DNA from: Amoebophrya sp. A120
Lineage: Eukaryota > Sar > Dinophyceae > Syndiniales > Amoebophryaceae
Direction: 5' to 3'
Length of the DNA stretch: 64,000 bases
Assembly (NCBI GenBank): GCA_905178155.1
Contig: CAJINV010000012.1
Location: forward strand, 3,086,802-3,150,801
In this document: positions 30,602 to 40,769 of the stretch, piece after piece
Layout of the letters: every line of letters starts with the position of its first letter
Numbering within the stretch: the stretch's first letter is position 1
The notes under the pieces: generated by a model
The model's input: the letters and a program-made list of their open reading frames with translations, nothing else
What the model was told of the DNA's origin: nothing
Databases searched by the model: none
Program-made: the position numbers and the translations under genes

Positions 30602-33600
30602 ATGTCGAAGACTTCAAGGTCAGAGATTCAAATGCCTCGTCTGCCGTTCGTGCGTGTAGTCCTCGCTGCGCCCTGTGGTCTCTTGCTCACGCAACTCAGT
30701 AAGCTTCTGGCCGAGGCTCGAGTGGTGGACACGTGCAGGGAAGCCATCAATGACTTCTACTTCGGTCTCTACGAGGATGAAATCGACGGGCAGCCCGTGC
30801 TGTCCAAGGCCGATCCCGAAAACAACTCTACCGTGCAGCTCGAATGTATGGGAGTGTCAGAATCGAAATTGACAAAATCGAAATAATTTGCCATGCATAA
30901 AATAGATTCCAGCTCGAACCCAGTTTCTAAGTGGCGCATGACAAATTCTGGTGGTACCTGAATACAGTTTGCAATGCTGTTTAGGCAAAGAAGACTGATT
31001 CTCTCATGCTGCTTTAGCAGCTCGAGCTATAACCCCAAAGAGGCTTACAATCGGCCTCACTTGCCTGCTCTGCATCACACGTATTTCGCGTCATGCATTT
31101 TATGCATGACAAACAAGGTCCGAGCACGGGGACAGAGTCCCCGCGCGGCGACCTTCCGGCATTTGTCTGGGACGAGTTCATCGGGGGTTGTGGTGGCTGG
31201 CACAGGGCGGGCAGGCCCCTGCAGCTCGGTGCCTCTGTGTGTCCTGCGCTCCCTGATCCGCGACAGACCTACGGACGGAGCTCCTCTGCTTGCCCACACT
31301 AGATCCGCTGGCCCACCGCGAACAGTGAAACAAAAAGAAAAGAAAGGAAGAAGCTGGCGCCGGGCCGGGTCGGTGCCGATAGCACCGGCGCCACGTCTGT
31401 AGCTGGCCCCTAGGTCATGACGCGGGGACCGAGTCCCCGCGCTGACCTAGGGCTTCTGCCCCTGGGCCGTGCGGTTAGTTTCCGGGAAGCGCCAAAAGCT
31501 GGCCCCTAGATCATCACGCGGGGACCGAGTCCCCGCGCTGACCTAGGGCTTTTGCCCCTGGGCCGTGTGGTTAGTTTCCGGGAAGCGCCCACAGCAGCTG
31601 GCCCCTAGGTCATGACGCGGGGACCGAGTCCCCGCGCTGTCCTAGGCGGGCTTTTGCCCCTGGGCCATGCGATTAGTTTCCGGGAAACGCCCAAAGCTGG
31701 CCCCTAGGTCATGACGCGGGGACCGAGTCCCCGCGCTGACCTAGGGCTTCTGCCCCTGGGCCATGCGGTTAGTTTCCGGGAAGCGCCAGCAGCTGGCCCT
31801 AGGTCACGACGCGGGGACCGAGTCCCCGCGCTGACCTAGGGCTTTTGCCCCTGGGCCGTGTGGTTAGTTTCCGGGAACGAAGCGCCCGCAACAGCTGGCC
31901 CCTAGGTCATGACGTGGGGACCGAGTCCCCGCGCTGGCCTAGGGCTTTTGCCCCTGAGCCGTGCGGTTAGATAGTTTCCGGGAAACGCCCAAAGCTGGCC
32001 CCTAGGTCATGACGCGGGGACCGAGTCCCCGCGCTGACCTAGGGCTTTCGCCCGTGGGCCGCGCGGTTAGTTTCCGGGAAACGCCCGAAGCTGGCCCCTA
32101 GGTCATGACGCGGCAACCGAGTCCCCGCGTTGACCTAGGGCGTTTGCCCCTGGGCCGTACGAGAAACCCGCTCTGGATACTTGAGCCCGCTCTGGATATT
32201 TGTTCGATTCGGATCCACGTATGCTTTCTGCTCTGGATATTCAGTTTCTCTGCCCCCTGCTCTAGATGTGGTAGCCGAGGGCGCGCAGGGGGTTTGTCTG
32301 GGGTGTGTCGGGGGTGTCTTCCGGGGGTGTGAGACGGGGTTCTGCCTGGGGTGTGACGGGGGGGTGTGTCGGAGGTGTGTCTGGGGTGTGTCCGGGGTGT
32401 GTTCGGGGTGTGTGTTGCAAATTGCAAATCACGATGCTACGCAGCCACTTTGCATACCCCAGAACACACCCCAAAGCTTCAGCACTTCTTGTCGGGGGGG
32501 GGTGTGTCGGGGGTCTGTCTGGGGTGTGTCTGGGGTGTGTCCGGGGTGTGTTCGGGGTGTGTTCGGGGTGTGGCCTGCAAATTGCAAATCACGATGCTAC
32601 GGACCCACTTTGCATACCCCAGAACACACCCAAAAGCTTCAAAAGTTCTGGTTTGCTGCAGTTTAAATAGTAATTATTTCGATTTTGTCAATTTCGATCC
32701 TGACAGTTCCATAGAATGGGCAAAGTATGCGCAGTGCGTGAAGTACGTCCGGCGGGACGCTTTCACGGCGAAGGAGTACCTGGTATGGATTGCAAATATG
32801 TCTGGGTCTGGAAGAGCCAAACTTGTGATGCTGCATTTGGATGCTAAAAAAATCTGTATTGCATCAGTAGCAAGAGGAGTCAAATGTGGCTACGCGGAGA
32901 GGGCATTTGTCATGCAGGATGCGCATCGATAGGCGCGCAAAAAATCTGTGATGCTATGGTATACATCACAGACATCATCATGGATCATGGAAAATGTGCA
33001 TGGCAAACTTCTCCTCTTCCAGACCCAGACATTTTTACATTTGATACCTGGAGAGTATAGACAAGCCGGCGTACTCGGTCGCGTTGGGCTAGGGTTGTGT
33101 CAGGATCGCAAGCGTCAGAGTTGAAATAATAGTTTGTCATGCATAAAATGCAACGCAGAAATTGCCTCTATTGCAGAGGACGCAAGGGAGGCAGATTGTG
33201 GCGCTGGTAAGGGTCGAGAATCGGGCTGCTGATTAGCATCACAGAGAGGAGCCCCAGCCCCTTTGCCCGAAACAGCATAATAAACTGGCCTCCGGTACGG
33301 ACAAAATTTGTCATGCACTGACTAGAAACTGTGGGTCCAACTCCAATGGGTATCGATTTTATGCATTACAAGTGGTTTTAGTCGGTTTAGCATTACAAGT
33401 TATTTCAACTTTGTCGATTTCAACCCTGACACATCCATATGGGCCGACAGTACCCGGTTCTGCTCACCCCCGCAAAGCCCGACCTCAGCCGATATTTCCT
33501 CATTCCCGCATTAGATTTCGTGGTGGGCGGGTTCGTGAAGCATTCGGGCGTGTACGATGCGGCGGAAGAGCACGTGCTGCGGAGATTGCTATGAACTGCA

Positions 33601-36600
33601 AAAATCCCTGGATGTCTGGAAGAATACAAACTTGTGATGCGCATTTCAGAACACAGAAAAATCTCCAATGCATAGGCAGCAAAAGTTGCCCACTTTCTGT
33701 CACCAATCTGGGGGATTTGTCATGCGGATTCGGCATTGCGAAAGCTTCTCGAAACCTGTGATGCTAGAGCTTCCATGCCAGGCCTTCTGTGTCATGCAGA
33801 AACAGCATGACTCTTGTTCCAGAGCCAGACATTTTTGCAGTTGATAACTGCTTCGGGAAGACGACTGCGTGATTGAGATCGGATCCAACATTGGCAGCTA
33901 CACCGTGGTAATAGCAGATGAGGTGGGCATAAACGGGCTGGTCTACGCCTACGAACCCTTCCGGAAAATCTTTCACATCTTGAACGCCAATGTAGCTTTG
34001 CAGGGATTTGGCAATGTGGTACAGACTTAGTTTATTTGCTGATTTTCTTTCTTTCTCTTTGTCAACGCCTCGTCGTTGGTTCAGAAGCCTTCTAAGCATC
34101 AAGGAGGTGCATGCTGTGCAAGGCAGTGGGTACTAGAACAAGCATGGGACGGACGAGTTATGACGCTGCACAGAAGTAGAAGTAGTAGTGGAGCTAGAGC
34201 TCGCTCGTACAATAAAGTCTGCGTATGTAGTTGACAGCTTTATTATGCTCCACCCTGTTTGACCACTACGCAGGTGACCCGGCAAGTGGGCATGAGCAAC
34301 GTGACGCAATTCGTGCACGTGAATGCCCCGGACCTGAATGACTACATAAATCTCGGTATCCTCTGTAAAAACGTCCCCACCTCCCGAGAGTTGTCATGCA
34401 AATCTGCACACCTACAACGCTTCTCGTGCGCAGTCCCATGAGAAGCGCTTTCTCATGCTGTTTTGGGATTTGTCATGCTCGAATCAGGATGAGGTAGTCG
34501 ATTTGTGATGCGGGGGTTGCGCAACTACCTCAAATAACAGGACTACACTACGAGCCCGAGTTTTCTCATGCGCGACAGCCAAAACTTGTGGATTTGTCTA
34601 GCAGGTTCTGCGTCTTGATTATGGGGTGGAGAAGTTTTTACATAGGATACTCGGCGCGGCTCGGGTGTTCCACCAGCAAAAGGAAGAGGTTATCCCAGAG
34701 TGGAAAGCTAGCATATCAGATTTGTAATGCAAAAACGCATAGTACACACGAAGCCGAAAGCGAAAGCTCATGCTATGCGCGAGACTGTTGAGAATTTGGT
34801 CTTTGTCGTGCATTATTCAACATCCTATTGTTCCGTGCAAATATCAATATGGCATTCTAGCATTTTGCTCTGGGATACAGTTTATCAAATGTAAAAATGT
34901 CTGGGTCTGGAAGAATGAGCGATTTGGCATGCAGCTTTTCCATGACCCATGAGGTCTGGAATGCAGGACCTAGCATGACAGATTCTGTGCGATCTCTCTC
35001 ATGCCTATCCTGCATCAGAAACTCCCTCCCGACTTGGTCAAAACTGGAGAGGGTTGAGAAAAAGGACGCGATTAAAAAGGACCAGGCGGAGATAGACAAA
35101 AACTATACAGAAGCAGAGCAGGAGCAACAGAAAAGGAGAAAAATTGAAAAAGAAGCCGAGCAAGTGAGCCACGAGGACGGACGCAGGGACGCGGGAAAAA
35201 AGCGAGAGCAGGAGGCTCCTAAATTCCCCACAGTCGAGCAATTAATGGCGGACGACGCGATACTGGTGCAGGAGGAAGAGAAACAAAGGGAAAGCGAGAG
35301 AAGAAAACAGGAAGAAATGAAGAGGAGGAGGCAAATGCAGCATGAAACCCCTATGCAGAGAGAATTAGCCCAGATGTATAGAGCTCAGGAAAAAGACAAC
35401 AGTAACAAAAAATGAACGAAGATAGCACGAAACTTTGACCATTGCGCAAATATATAAGAGATTGATGATTGGAAAGCATAGTAGAGGTAGGAAGTAGCCT
35501 CGTACGAGACAGAAAAAAGGAGACCTAAAAATGACAAAGAAGAGTTAGACAGGGGCTCAGGGAGACTAAGGCGGATGCGGGGTGTTCTGGCGGGTGCAGA
35601 GGGAAGAGCGAGGGCAAAAAGCAGAAATTTCTGCAAGAGTGAAAGCAGAGGAACAAGATGGTCGCGCGTGAACCCCGATTCGACCCGTCCTTGTTTCGTA
35701 TCGTCTTCGCCAGCCGATGGGGCACGGCGCTGCTTCTCCTATCGTCTCCGCCAGTTGAAGGCGCTGCTATCCATAACTAACCAAGAAGAAAGGACAAAGG
35801 AACTATATCAAAGAAGTGGCGCCAGGGTTGCTAATTTAAAGACTGCGCTAAGGCAGCACCCCCCTTCCCCAAGGGGTCCCCCCCGGGGCGGGCGCGGTGG
35901 CGGCTCTGCAAATGCGGAGCTCCGCGGGCCGATTCTCTGAAAACGCATAAAAAAGGGCGCGGGAAGCAGATCGGTAAAAAGTGTCCGAAAGAGGCATGCC
36001 GTTGGGTCGTCCGCCATCGTGATAGGATCACCGTGTCTGATCAATAGACCCCCTGTATATTTTTTAGCGCGCAACCGGCCACAGAAGTAAGATCCGAGCA
36101 AGTTTGTAAGACTACCCCATCAAGGCAATACTGGAGCTCCACCTTGCTCGCGGGCTTGGATGGTAAGGCAGGTCAGCCACACATAGCGCCTACTGGTTGC
36201 GGCCATGCGTAAGCAATCGATAGCGGTTTCGCAGGTGCAGCCGGGTGGTAGTTAGGATGTGGACCGGGTCTCCACCTAGGGGTATCGGCAGAGGCTAAAT
36301 CTGTTCTAGCGCCCAGGTATTGGCAGAGGCTAAATCTGTTCTAACGCCCACCCGCCAGGAGTCGAATGGTACTACCACTACTACTGACTTGGTCAAAACT
36401 GGACGACTTTTGGTAATCATGCAACACAGATCCTTGCTTGTTTCAGATTTGGCACGACAAGTTGCATTCTTCCAGACCCAGTCATTTTTGCATTTGATAC
36501 AGTTGGCGCACGTCCACTTCGACGGCAAGGAGGAAATTGAAGTCGAGTCTCTGGATAACCCGTGTAAATAAAACGCCCTCACACGACGACACCCCAGATT

Positions 36601-38638
36601 TGTCATGCAAATTTGCATGATGCACAGGACAGGAGCAGGATGTAGTTTCTCATGCGGAGCTCCTACTGCTGCCCCATGGACGAGGGGGGGACATTGTAGT
36701 TCTTGCCTCGTGTAGTTATTATATCGGGATTTGTCATGCTATCATCAGAGAGATAAGCACGTCGTTTTTGCAATGCGGGTGCCCCCGCCAGGCACAACTG
36801 GTGGAGCAGCGCTGCGACTCCAAGCCTCCCTGTCGTGCGCAATGGGGGGCCTAAGCTTGTTTATTTCTGTACTAGCGAGGAAGTCCCGATATTATACTTG
36901 ACTCTGGGAACGATTTTGTGGGTATCAACTGCAAATATGTCTGGGTCTGGGAGAATGCATGTTTGTCATGCTTGTCTGGCATGACTCTCAAATCTGTCAT
37001 GCACGCTACCCAAGAGCACCGTTTTTCTGTCATGCAGAAACGCAGTTTGTCATGCAGAATAGGCAACACCTGGAAGCTCAAAAATTTTTCATGCTGAGCC
37101 AGCACTTGTGGCCTCCTCTTGATACGCCACCCAGCATCACAAGTTTCCAGACCCAGACATTTTTGCATTTGATAGTGGGGCCGTTCTTGTTACAACCGGG
37201 GATACGTGATAACCTGTGGCACCGGGGCAGCATCAAGTGTGAAAAGCAGACGAAACACGAGTCGCCGTTGAGTTTTGTCAAGATAGACACGGAGGGGATG
37301 GAGTTAGAGGTTGTGCAGGGCGGCCTGGAATTGATACAAACCTATCAACTGCAAAAATGTCTGGGTCTAGAGACTTGTAATGCTGCGTTGGGAATAGTGA
37401 ATGCTCTGTGATGCACAGGCAAGCATGAGAAATGTCTGCGCTTCTTTGTGTTGCGTTTTTCGCATGACAAACTGCGTGTTTGCATGACAGGCAAAAGGGT
37501 CTCTTCTTGGAAACGCATCACAAACTTTTTGGTCATGCCAGACAAGCATGACAAATCTCGCAATCTCGAGATCCAGACATTTTTGCATTTGATAAAACCT
37601 ACTGGCCGCTGATTTACGTCGAGAGCCAGCCATACTTCGCAAACGGCGATACCAGGTAGGAACAGTGAGTACGTGAAATTGGTAGCTCCACTACCACTTG
37701 ATGAAAATAGGTTTCATCCTTGGCCATCATGTCAGAGATACAACAATATACATGAGTAGCGGAGTTGTAGTAAGTTCCCGCAACACATTGCACATGCACG
37801 TCGCAAGATATTACGCACCTCGGCTCTGGTTGTGCCCCTGCGTCCTACTAGCATGAGATGAAAAAATTATATCAGGACTGTTTTTACATTTACCTCTTCA
37901 GGTTTGTCGACTTTATGGCTGAGACGGCGGGCTACGGCTGCAAACCGGTGCAGAACCTAGAAATGCACGAGATCCTCCTCTATCAAGTGCAAAAATGTCT
38001 GGGTCTGGAAGAATGCAAGTTTGTCATGCAGTTTTTCCATGACCCGCGAGGGCTGGAATGCAGGACCTACCATGACAGATTCTGTGCGATCTCTATCGTG
38101 CCTATCCTGCATGAGAGACTCCCTCACGACTTGATCAAAACTGGACGACTTGTGGCAATCATGCAACACAGATTTTTGCATGATTCAGATTTAGCATTAC
38201 AAGTTGCATTTTTCCAGACCCAGACATTTTTGCATTTGATATCCTCTGCGTGCCTAACGAGCGAGCGGAATACTGGAACAATAGGATACGCGAAGATTTT
38301 TATCGAAAGGAAAAATCCCCCCACCCCATATCGAAATGGAAATCTGTGATCCGGGATTTGTGTACACAAATCGGCTTTGTCTTGCAGTAGAGGACTGCAG
38401 ACAGATACAAAGCCGGACTCGGGATGTCTTGGTGTAGGTGCCTAGCAAGGTAGGGGCGTCCTCTGTAGGCCAGACAGCAATACAAATTGCCTGCAGAACG
38501 CGGCGGGGTTTTTTATTTGTTTTCTTGCAATACAAAGACGACTTGTGGCCTCAAATCAGCATCACAAATTTTGAGAAGTGTCCCGTTCTGGTATGGGAAG
38601 GGGGGATTTTTCCTCACAATAATTTTGCGGCGGGGTAA
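30602..38638 (+). CDS. FkbM-family SAM-dependent methyltransferase
   Basis: About 440 residues. Exons near 30602-30854, 32708-32784, 33047-33096, 33433-33590, 33847-34018, 34274-34357, 34650-34691, 34878-34883, 36500-36561, 36884-36923, 37175-37343, 37595-37655, 37902-37981, 38242-38301, 38622-38638. The N-terminus has a hydrophobic stretch (VVLAAPCGLLLTQL), possibly a signal anchor. The SAM-binding core is DDCVIEIGSNIGSYTVVIAD then VYAYEPFRKIFHILNANVAL. The C-terminal half has SLDNPPDIILDSGND and the FkbM hallmark VKIDTEGMELEVVQGG, then WPLIYVE. FkbM enzymes O-methylate sugars or polyketides in bacteria; eukaryotic members have unknown substrates. Introns 34019-34273, 36562-36883 and 37656-37901 are GT-AG. 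The frame of exon 33047-33096 is ambiguous (LESIDKPAYSVAL preferred on codon bias). Confidence 0.86.
31121..31163 (+). repeat. Hairpin AAGGTC...GACCTT with GC-rich stem
   Basis: AAGGTCCGAGCACGGGGACA followed by GAGTCCCCGCGCGGCGACCT-T folds on itself. A closely related hairpin lies at 63749-63792 in another oversized introner. Confidence 0.75.
31399..32160 (+). repeat. Hairpin satellite, eight copies of about 94-104 bases
   Basis: Copies begin near 31399, 31494, 31594, 31692, 31789, 31893, 31992 and 32088 (AGCTGGCCCCTAGGTCATGA). Each holds the stem CCTAGGTCA...GCGGGGAC-CGAG-TCCCCGC...TGACCTAGG, then GGCTTTTGCCCCTGGGCCGT and GGTTAGTTTCCGGGAA. Copies differ by small indels; the last has a broken stem (GCGGCAACCGAG). 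No open frame spans it. Confidence 0.9.
32281..32650 (+). repeat. Two imperfect G/T-rich repeats of about 170 bases
   Basis: Each starts with a run of GGGGTGTGTC-like words and ends GCAAATTGCAAATCACGATG, then CACTTTGCATACCCCAGAAC-ACACCC. The long G runs could form quadruplexes, and the ORFs across it (GVSGVCLGCV repeats) are an artefact of the repeat. Confidence 0.85.
32785..33046 (+). mobile_element. Introner, family A, forward orientation
   Basis: The ends are ATGGATTGCAAATATGTCTG and CCAGACATTTTTACATTTGA-TA. The join reads AKEYLV|LESIDKP. Confidence 0.82.
33097..33432 (+). mobile_element. Introner, family H, small copy
   Basis: The ends are TGTCAGGATCGCAAGCGTCA-GAGTTGAAATAA and TTATTTCAACTTTGTCGATT-TCAACCCTGACAC. 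About 335 bases and without the satellite cargo, so it gives the basic form of family H. Confidence 0.75.
33591..33846 (+). mobile_element. Introner, family A
   Basis: The ends are variant (CCCTGGATGTCTGGAAG, GAGCCAGACATTTTTGCAG). The frame requires removal of ATA (retaining AT gives TAA); the join reads VLRRLL|LREDDCVIEIG. Confidence 0.82.
34358..34649 (+). mobile_element. Introner, family B
   Basis: The join DYINLG|LGARVFHQQK is in frame. The right arm reads TGGGGTGGAGAAGTTTTTAC. Confidence 0.8.
34692..34877 (+). mobile_element. Introner, family I, single copy
   Basis: The ends are ATCCCAGAGTGGAAAGCTAG and CTAGCATTTTGCTCTGGGAT-A, imperfect inverted repeats unlike the other families. 186 bases, the shortest clear element apart from family F. 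The interior has TTTGTAATGC. Confidence 0.7.
35031..35048 (+). repeat. 18-base direct repeat, left copy
   Basis: GACTTGGTCAAAACTGGA, identical at 36386-36403. In the intact sister element (38129-38146) the word occurs once, as GACTTGATCAAAACTGGA. This fits a target-site duplication. Confidence 0.85.
35049..36385 (+). mobile_element. Insertion of 1.3 kb inside an introner
   Basis: It begins with an open, strongly Lys/Glu/Gln-rich stretch (35049-35415; pieces KKDAIKKDQAEIDKNYTEAE and EQLMADDAILVQEEEKQRES, ending KDNSNKK-TGA). This looks like the 3' end of a coiled-coil exon. T-poor non-coding sequence follows, with a GC-rich patch (35855-35940) and a 29-base tandem duplication near its right end. 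No terminal inverted repeats and no poly(A) tract are seen. The unusually long flanking duplication would fit target-primed insertion, but the missing tail argues against a simple retrocopy. Confidence 0.65.
36285..36350 (+). repeat. Tandem duplication, two copies of about 29 bases
   Basis: GGCAGAGGCTAAATCTGTTC followed by TAGCGCCCA at about 36287, repeated with one change at about 36322. A short spacer (GGTATT) separates them. Confidence 0.8.
36386..36403 (+). repeat. 18-base direct repeat, right copy
   Basis: Identical to 35031-35048. From here the introner sequence resumes (CGACTTTTGGTAATCATGCA). Confidence 0.85.
36924..37174 (+). mobile_element. Introner, family A, fourth subfamily
   Basis: The interior (CATGCAGAATAGGCAACACC-TGGAAGCTC) is shared with 49961 and inverted at 46175. 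The join reads GNDFVG|VGPFLLQ. Confidence 0.85.
37344..37594 (+). mobile_element. Introner, family A, reverse orientation
   Basis: The frame requires TAT|...GAT|A (the other cut gives TAA); the join reads LIQTY|KTYWPLIYVE. Confidence 0.85.
37982..38241 (+). mobile_element. Introner, family A, third subfamily reverse, intact
   Basis: Intact sister of the split element at 34884. The join reads MHEILL|FLCVPNERAEY. Confidence 0.87.
38302..38621 (+). mobile_element. Introner, family C, 17 bases before the stop codon
   Basis: The join reads REDFY|FAAG-TAA. The last coding exon is 17 bases long. Confidence 0.78.
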
Positions 38639-39120
38639 CTACCAGGGTCGTCGCTTCCGCTTGGAAAAAACAGCGCGAATGTGTTTCCTATCGTTACTAC
38701 TAGGAGCTGCAACTACATGGCGTAAAGGTAACTGGCATATGCAGCATGGCAGATATCCTCGAGCAAGGAAGCCGCGTGCTTTTTTGTCACCGATGTTCCT
38801 GACTTCACGGCGTGTTTGTCTTGAGAATACAGAACAAGCTGAATTCTATAATGGAAACCACACTGATGGAAGATTGAGGAAGCAGACCTCTTTTCGCGAC
38901 GAAGTAGAACATACGAGGATACTAGTGTAGGAGTGAAACCATGAACACGACGAGGATGATCATGCCTGGACGGCTTAAAGTTTGCATGATCTTCACAGAT
39001 AAGGCCGCAATGCAGATGCAATCATTTCTCAAAAAGACGACCAACAGCGTGCTGGGGTAAGTATTTTTTCCCCTGAAGAAACCGTCGGAATTGTGTTCGA
39101 GTTCTGCTTAATTAATGCCG

Positions 39121-39155
39121 TACCAAGGTCGTCAGGACGTGCAGCAAGAAGTTGC
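39121..39155 (+). repeat. 35-base direct repeat, copy 1
   Basis: TACCAAGGTCGTCAGGACGT-GCAGCAAGAAGTTGC. The second copy at 40352-40386 differs at two positions. Confidence 0.85.
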
Positions 39156-39959
39156 AGCCTGACTGGTTTGAAGACCATCTCCTTCCGCCAGGCTAGCGCT
39201 CTCGGGCCGAGGAGTTCAAGAACTGGAAACGCCTATCCTGTGCAAAAGTGCCGCAGTCGTTTAGCGTGAGAAATAAAGTATATAGTGCTGATGTCCCTTA
39301 CGAAAAAGATTTGTAACGCATGATCGCAATTATACGGGTGCGATGCTCTTGCACAGGATAACGCCGCCGCAGTGACAATGTGCATCGTGGGGCGATAGAT
39401 CGGACGAGGATCAGTTGTAGCTCTCGCGTAACTCTAGGCTGCAGCTGGCTGCCGCTTCGTTTTGCTTTCTTTCAGAATGCCAAGAGCTTGAACTCTCACG
39501 ACAGAAACTTTTGCGCAGGAAAATAAAGCCTTTACATTGCAAGAAAATAGCAACTTTACATTACAAGATGGACCTACTTCACCAAAAAAATAGAGCGTTG
39601 ACGTGACAGACGAACTTTTTTGCTTTCAAACTTCCAAACTCACACAGCGATCAGCAAAGAAGCAGAGGAATAGTTTTTCTTTTCATACTAGTTGAGAAAC
39701 TCCAGGCTTCCCGTTCACTAAATCCCGTCCACTAAAAAACAAAACGTATCGGAGGTACTGTAGCATCAGTACTAAGGGCGTTGCAGCGACGAGGTAGCCA
39801 CATTTGCAGAGCAGGCCCAAACGTGCCCGCTCCTTTTTTCAGCGGGGCAAGGTGTTGAGACTCTCGGCAGCGGACTTGTATTGCAGCGGAGCGCGGGGTC
39901 TCTGGCTACCAGGCACCCTGAACTAGGCTGGCAACTAGGAGCCCTCTTGCCACAGAGCT

Positions 39960-40290
39960 GAGCAGTTGGAGGGGGCCGGAGGCTGTATCTACCAGGTGAA
40001 CGCAGCCCCCTTTGGGGGCCGGTAGCTCGGAAGCCTTCATGCTTTGGCAGCCTATATCTTTCCACCAGGTGCGTCATGCAGTCGCCTTCTACTGGGTAGG
40101 CACAGCCTAGGCACCGCCTCCTTCTACCAGGTATGGTAACTGCAGCTTCCTTTTACCAGGTGCATGCAGCTTCCTTGGGGAGCCGGCATCTACCAGGTAG
40201 ATACAGCCTCCTGGGGGGCCTGTAGCTAGGGGGCCTTCTGTGGGAGCTTGGGAGCTCTGCTTCTACCGGGTAGATACAGCCCGCGCTAGG
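39960..40290 (+). repeat. Degenerate cluster of CTACCAGGT(A/G) words
   Basis: Seven or so repeats of (T)CTACCAGGTAGATACAGCC and TTTTACCAGGTGCATGCAGC, interleaved with CCTTGGGGGGCCGGTAGCT. Unit length is irregular, about 35-60 bases. Confidence 0.65.
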
Positions 40291-40351
40291 GTGGAGCAGG
40301 GTAGCGCTGTTGGCCTTGTCCCCAGCGAATTCGCTCCCGTTGTTGGCGATT

Positions 40352-40386
40352 TACCAAGGTCGTCAGGTCGTGCAGCAGGAAGTTGC
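40352..40386 (+). repeat. 35-base direct repeat, copy 2
   Basis: TACCAAGGTCGTCAGGTCGT-GCAGCAGGAAGTTGC. Together with copy 1 it brackets the CTACCAGGT cluster. Confidence 0.85.
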
Positions 40387-40769
40387 TTGAAATTGAGCAC
40401 TCTTATCGGGCGTCAAACTTGAAGATAAAAGTGTCAACAAACGCGGCCTTGCGCCCCAACGAGCGCAAAGAACGACGAGAAAAGAAAAGCCAACATATTT
40501 GGATACAGTGAGTACAACCGCGATGAAAGAATCAAAGTCTTTTAATCTTTTATCAAGTTATTTGGAACAACTTTTAGTACAACTACAACTACTTGATGCG
40601 TTATACCATCAGGATCCCCTTTTCCGCCAATTTGTTGATGTTTTGAAAATCACAGAAAATTAATACGTCTTATCTCCCGCTGAATTAGAAGACACTTCTA
40701 AGTATACGTGAAGATACGACGAGACGACGGCACTGGTTTCATTGACGAAGTTGTAGATAATTTCTAAAG

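Larger units (their letters stand above)
30855..32707 (+). mobile_element. Giant composite introner, family H, 1.85 kb
   Basis: The left end is TCAGAATCGAAATTGACAAA-ATCGAAATAATT and the right end its complement, AATTATTTCGATTTTGTCAA-TTTCGATCCTGACA. The ends sit in GTGTCAG...CTGACAG, a GT-AG frame, and the join reads LECMGV|SIEWAKYAQ. The cargo is a short hairpin (31121-31163), eight copies of a hairpin satellite (31399-32160), a GCTCTGGATA cluster and two G/T-rich repeats (32281-32650). Confidence 0.82.
34884..36499 (+). mobile_element. Introner, family A, third subfamily reverse, split by an insertion
   Basis: The left part (34884-35048) and right part (36386-36499) together match the intact copy at 37982-38241. 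Between them lies a 1,337-base foreign segment. The exon join across the whole span reads EEV|QF|QLAHVHFDGK. Confidence 0.82.
38639..40769 (+). other. Non-coding spacer with several repeats
   Basis: 2.1 kb with no convincing exon. Minus-strand frames at 38713-39021 and 39772-40077 overlap repeats and are not called. The spacer holds a 35-base direct repeat pair and a cluster of CTACCAGGTAGATACAGCC-like words. Confidence 0.5.

Noticed and set aside
31399-32160. CRISPR array
   Set aside because: The unit repeats almost entirely, without unique spacers of fixed length, and the setting is a eukaryotic intron.
32181-32670. Frames encoding GVSGVCLGCV-type repeats
   Set aside because: Produced by the G/T-rich repeat in three frames; no start context and inside a spliced element.
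34897-35415. 173-codon frame starting within an introner
   Set aside because: The first part reads the left arm of the introner (MSGSGRMSDLACSF), which recurs in many copies; only the part after 35049 may be a real captured exon.
36190-36300. Weak resemblance to a 5S rRNA (GGTTGCGGCCATGCG..., then GTTAGGATGTGG)
   Set aside because: Only short words agree and the loop and stem layout could not be made to fit. A covariance-model search with the 5S family would decide; no hit would confirm rejection.
39772-40077. 101-codon minus-strand frame
   Set aside because: Lies across the CTACCAGGT word cluster; repeats keep the frame open by chance.
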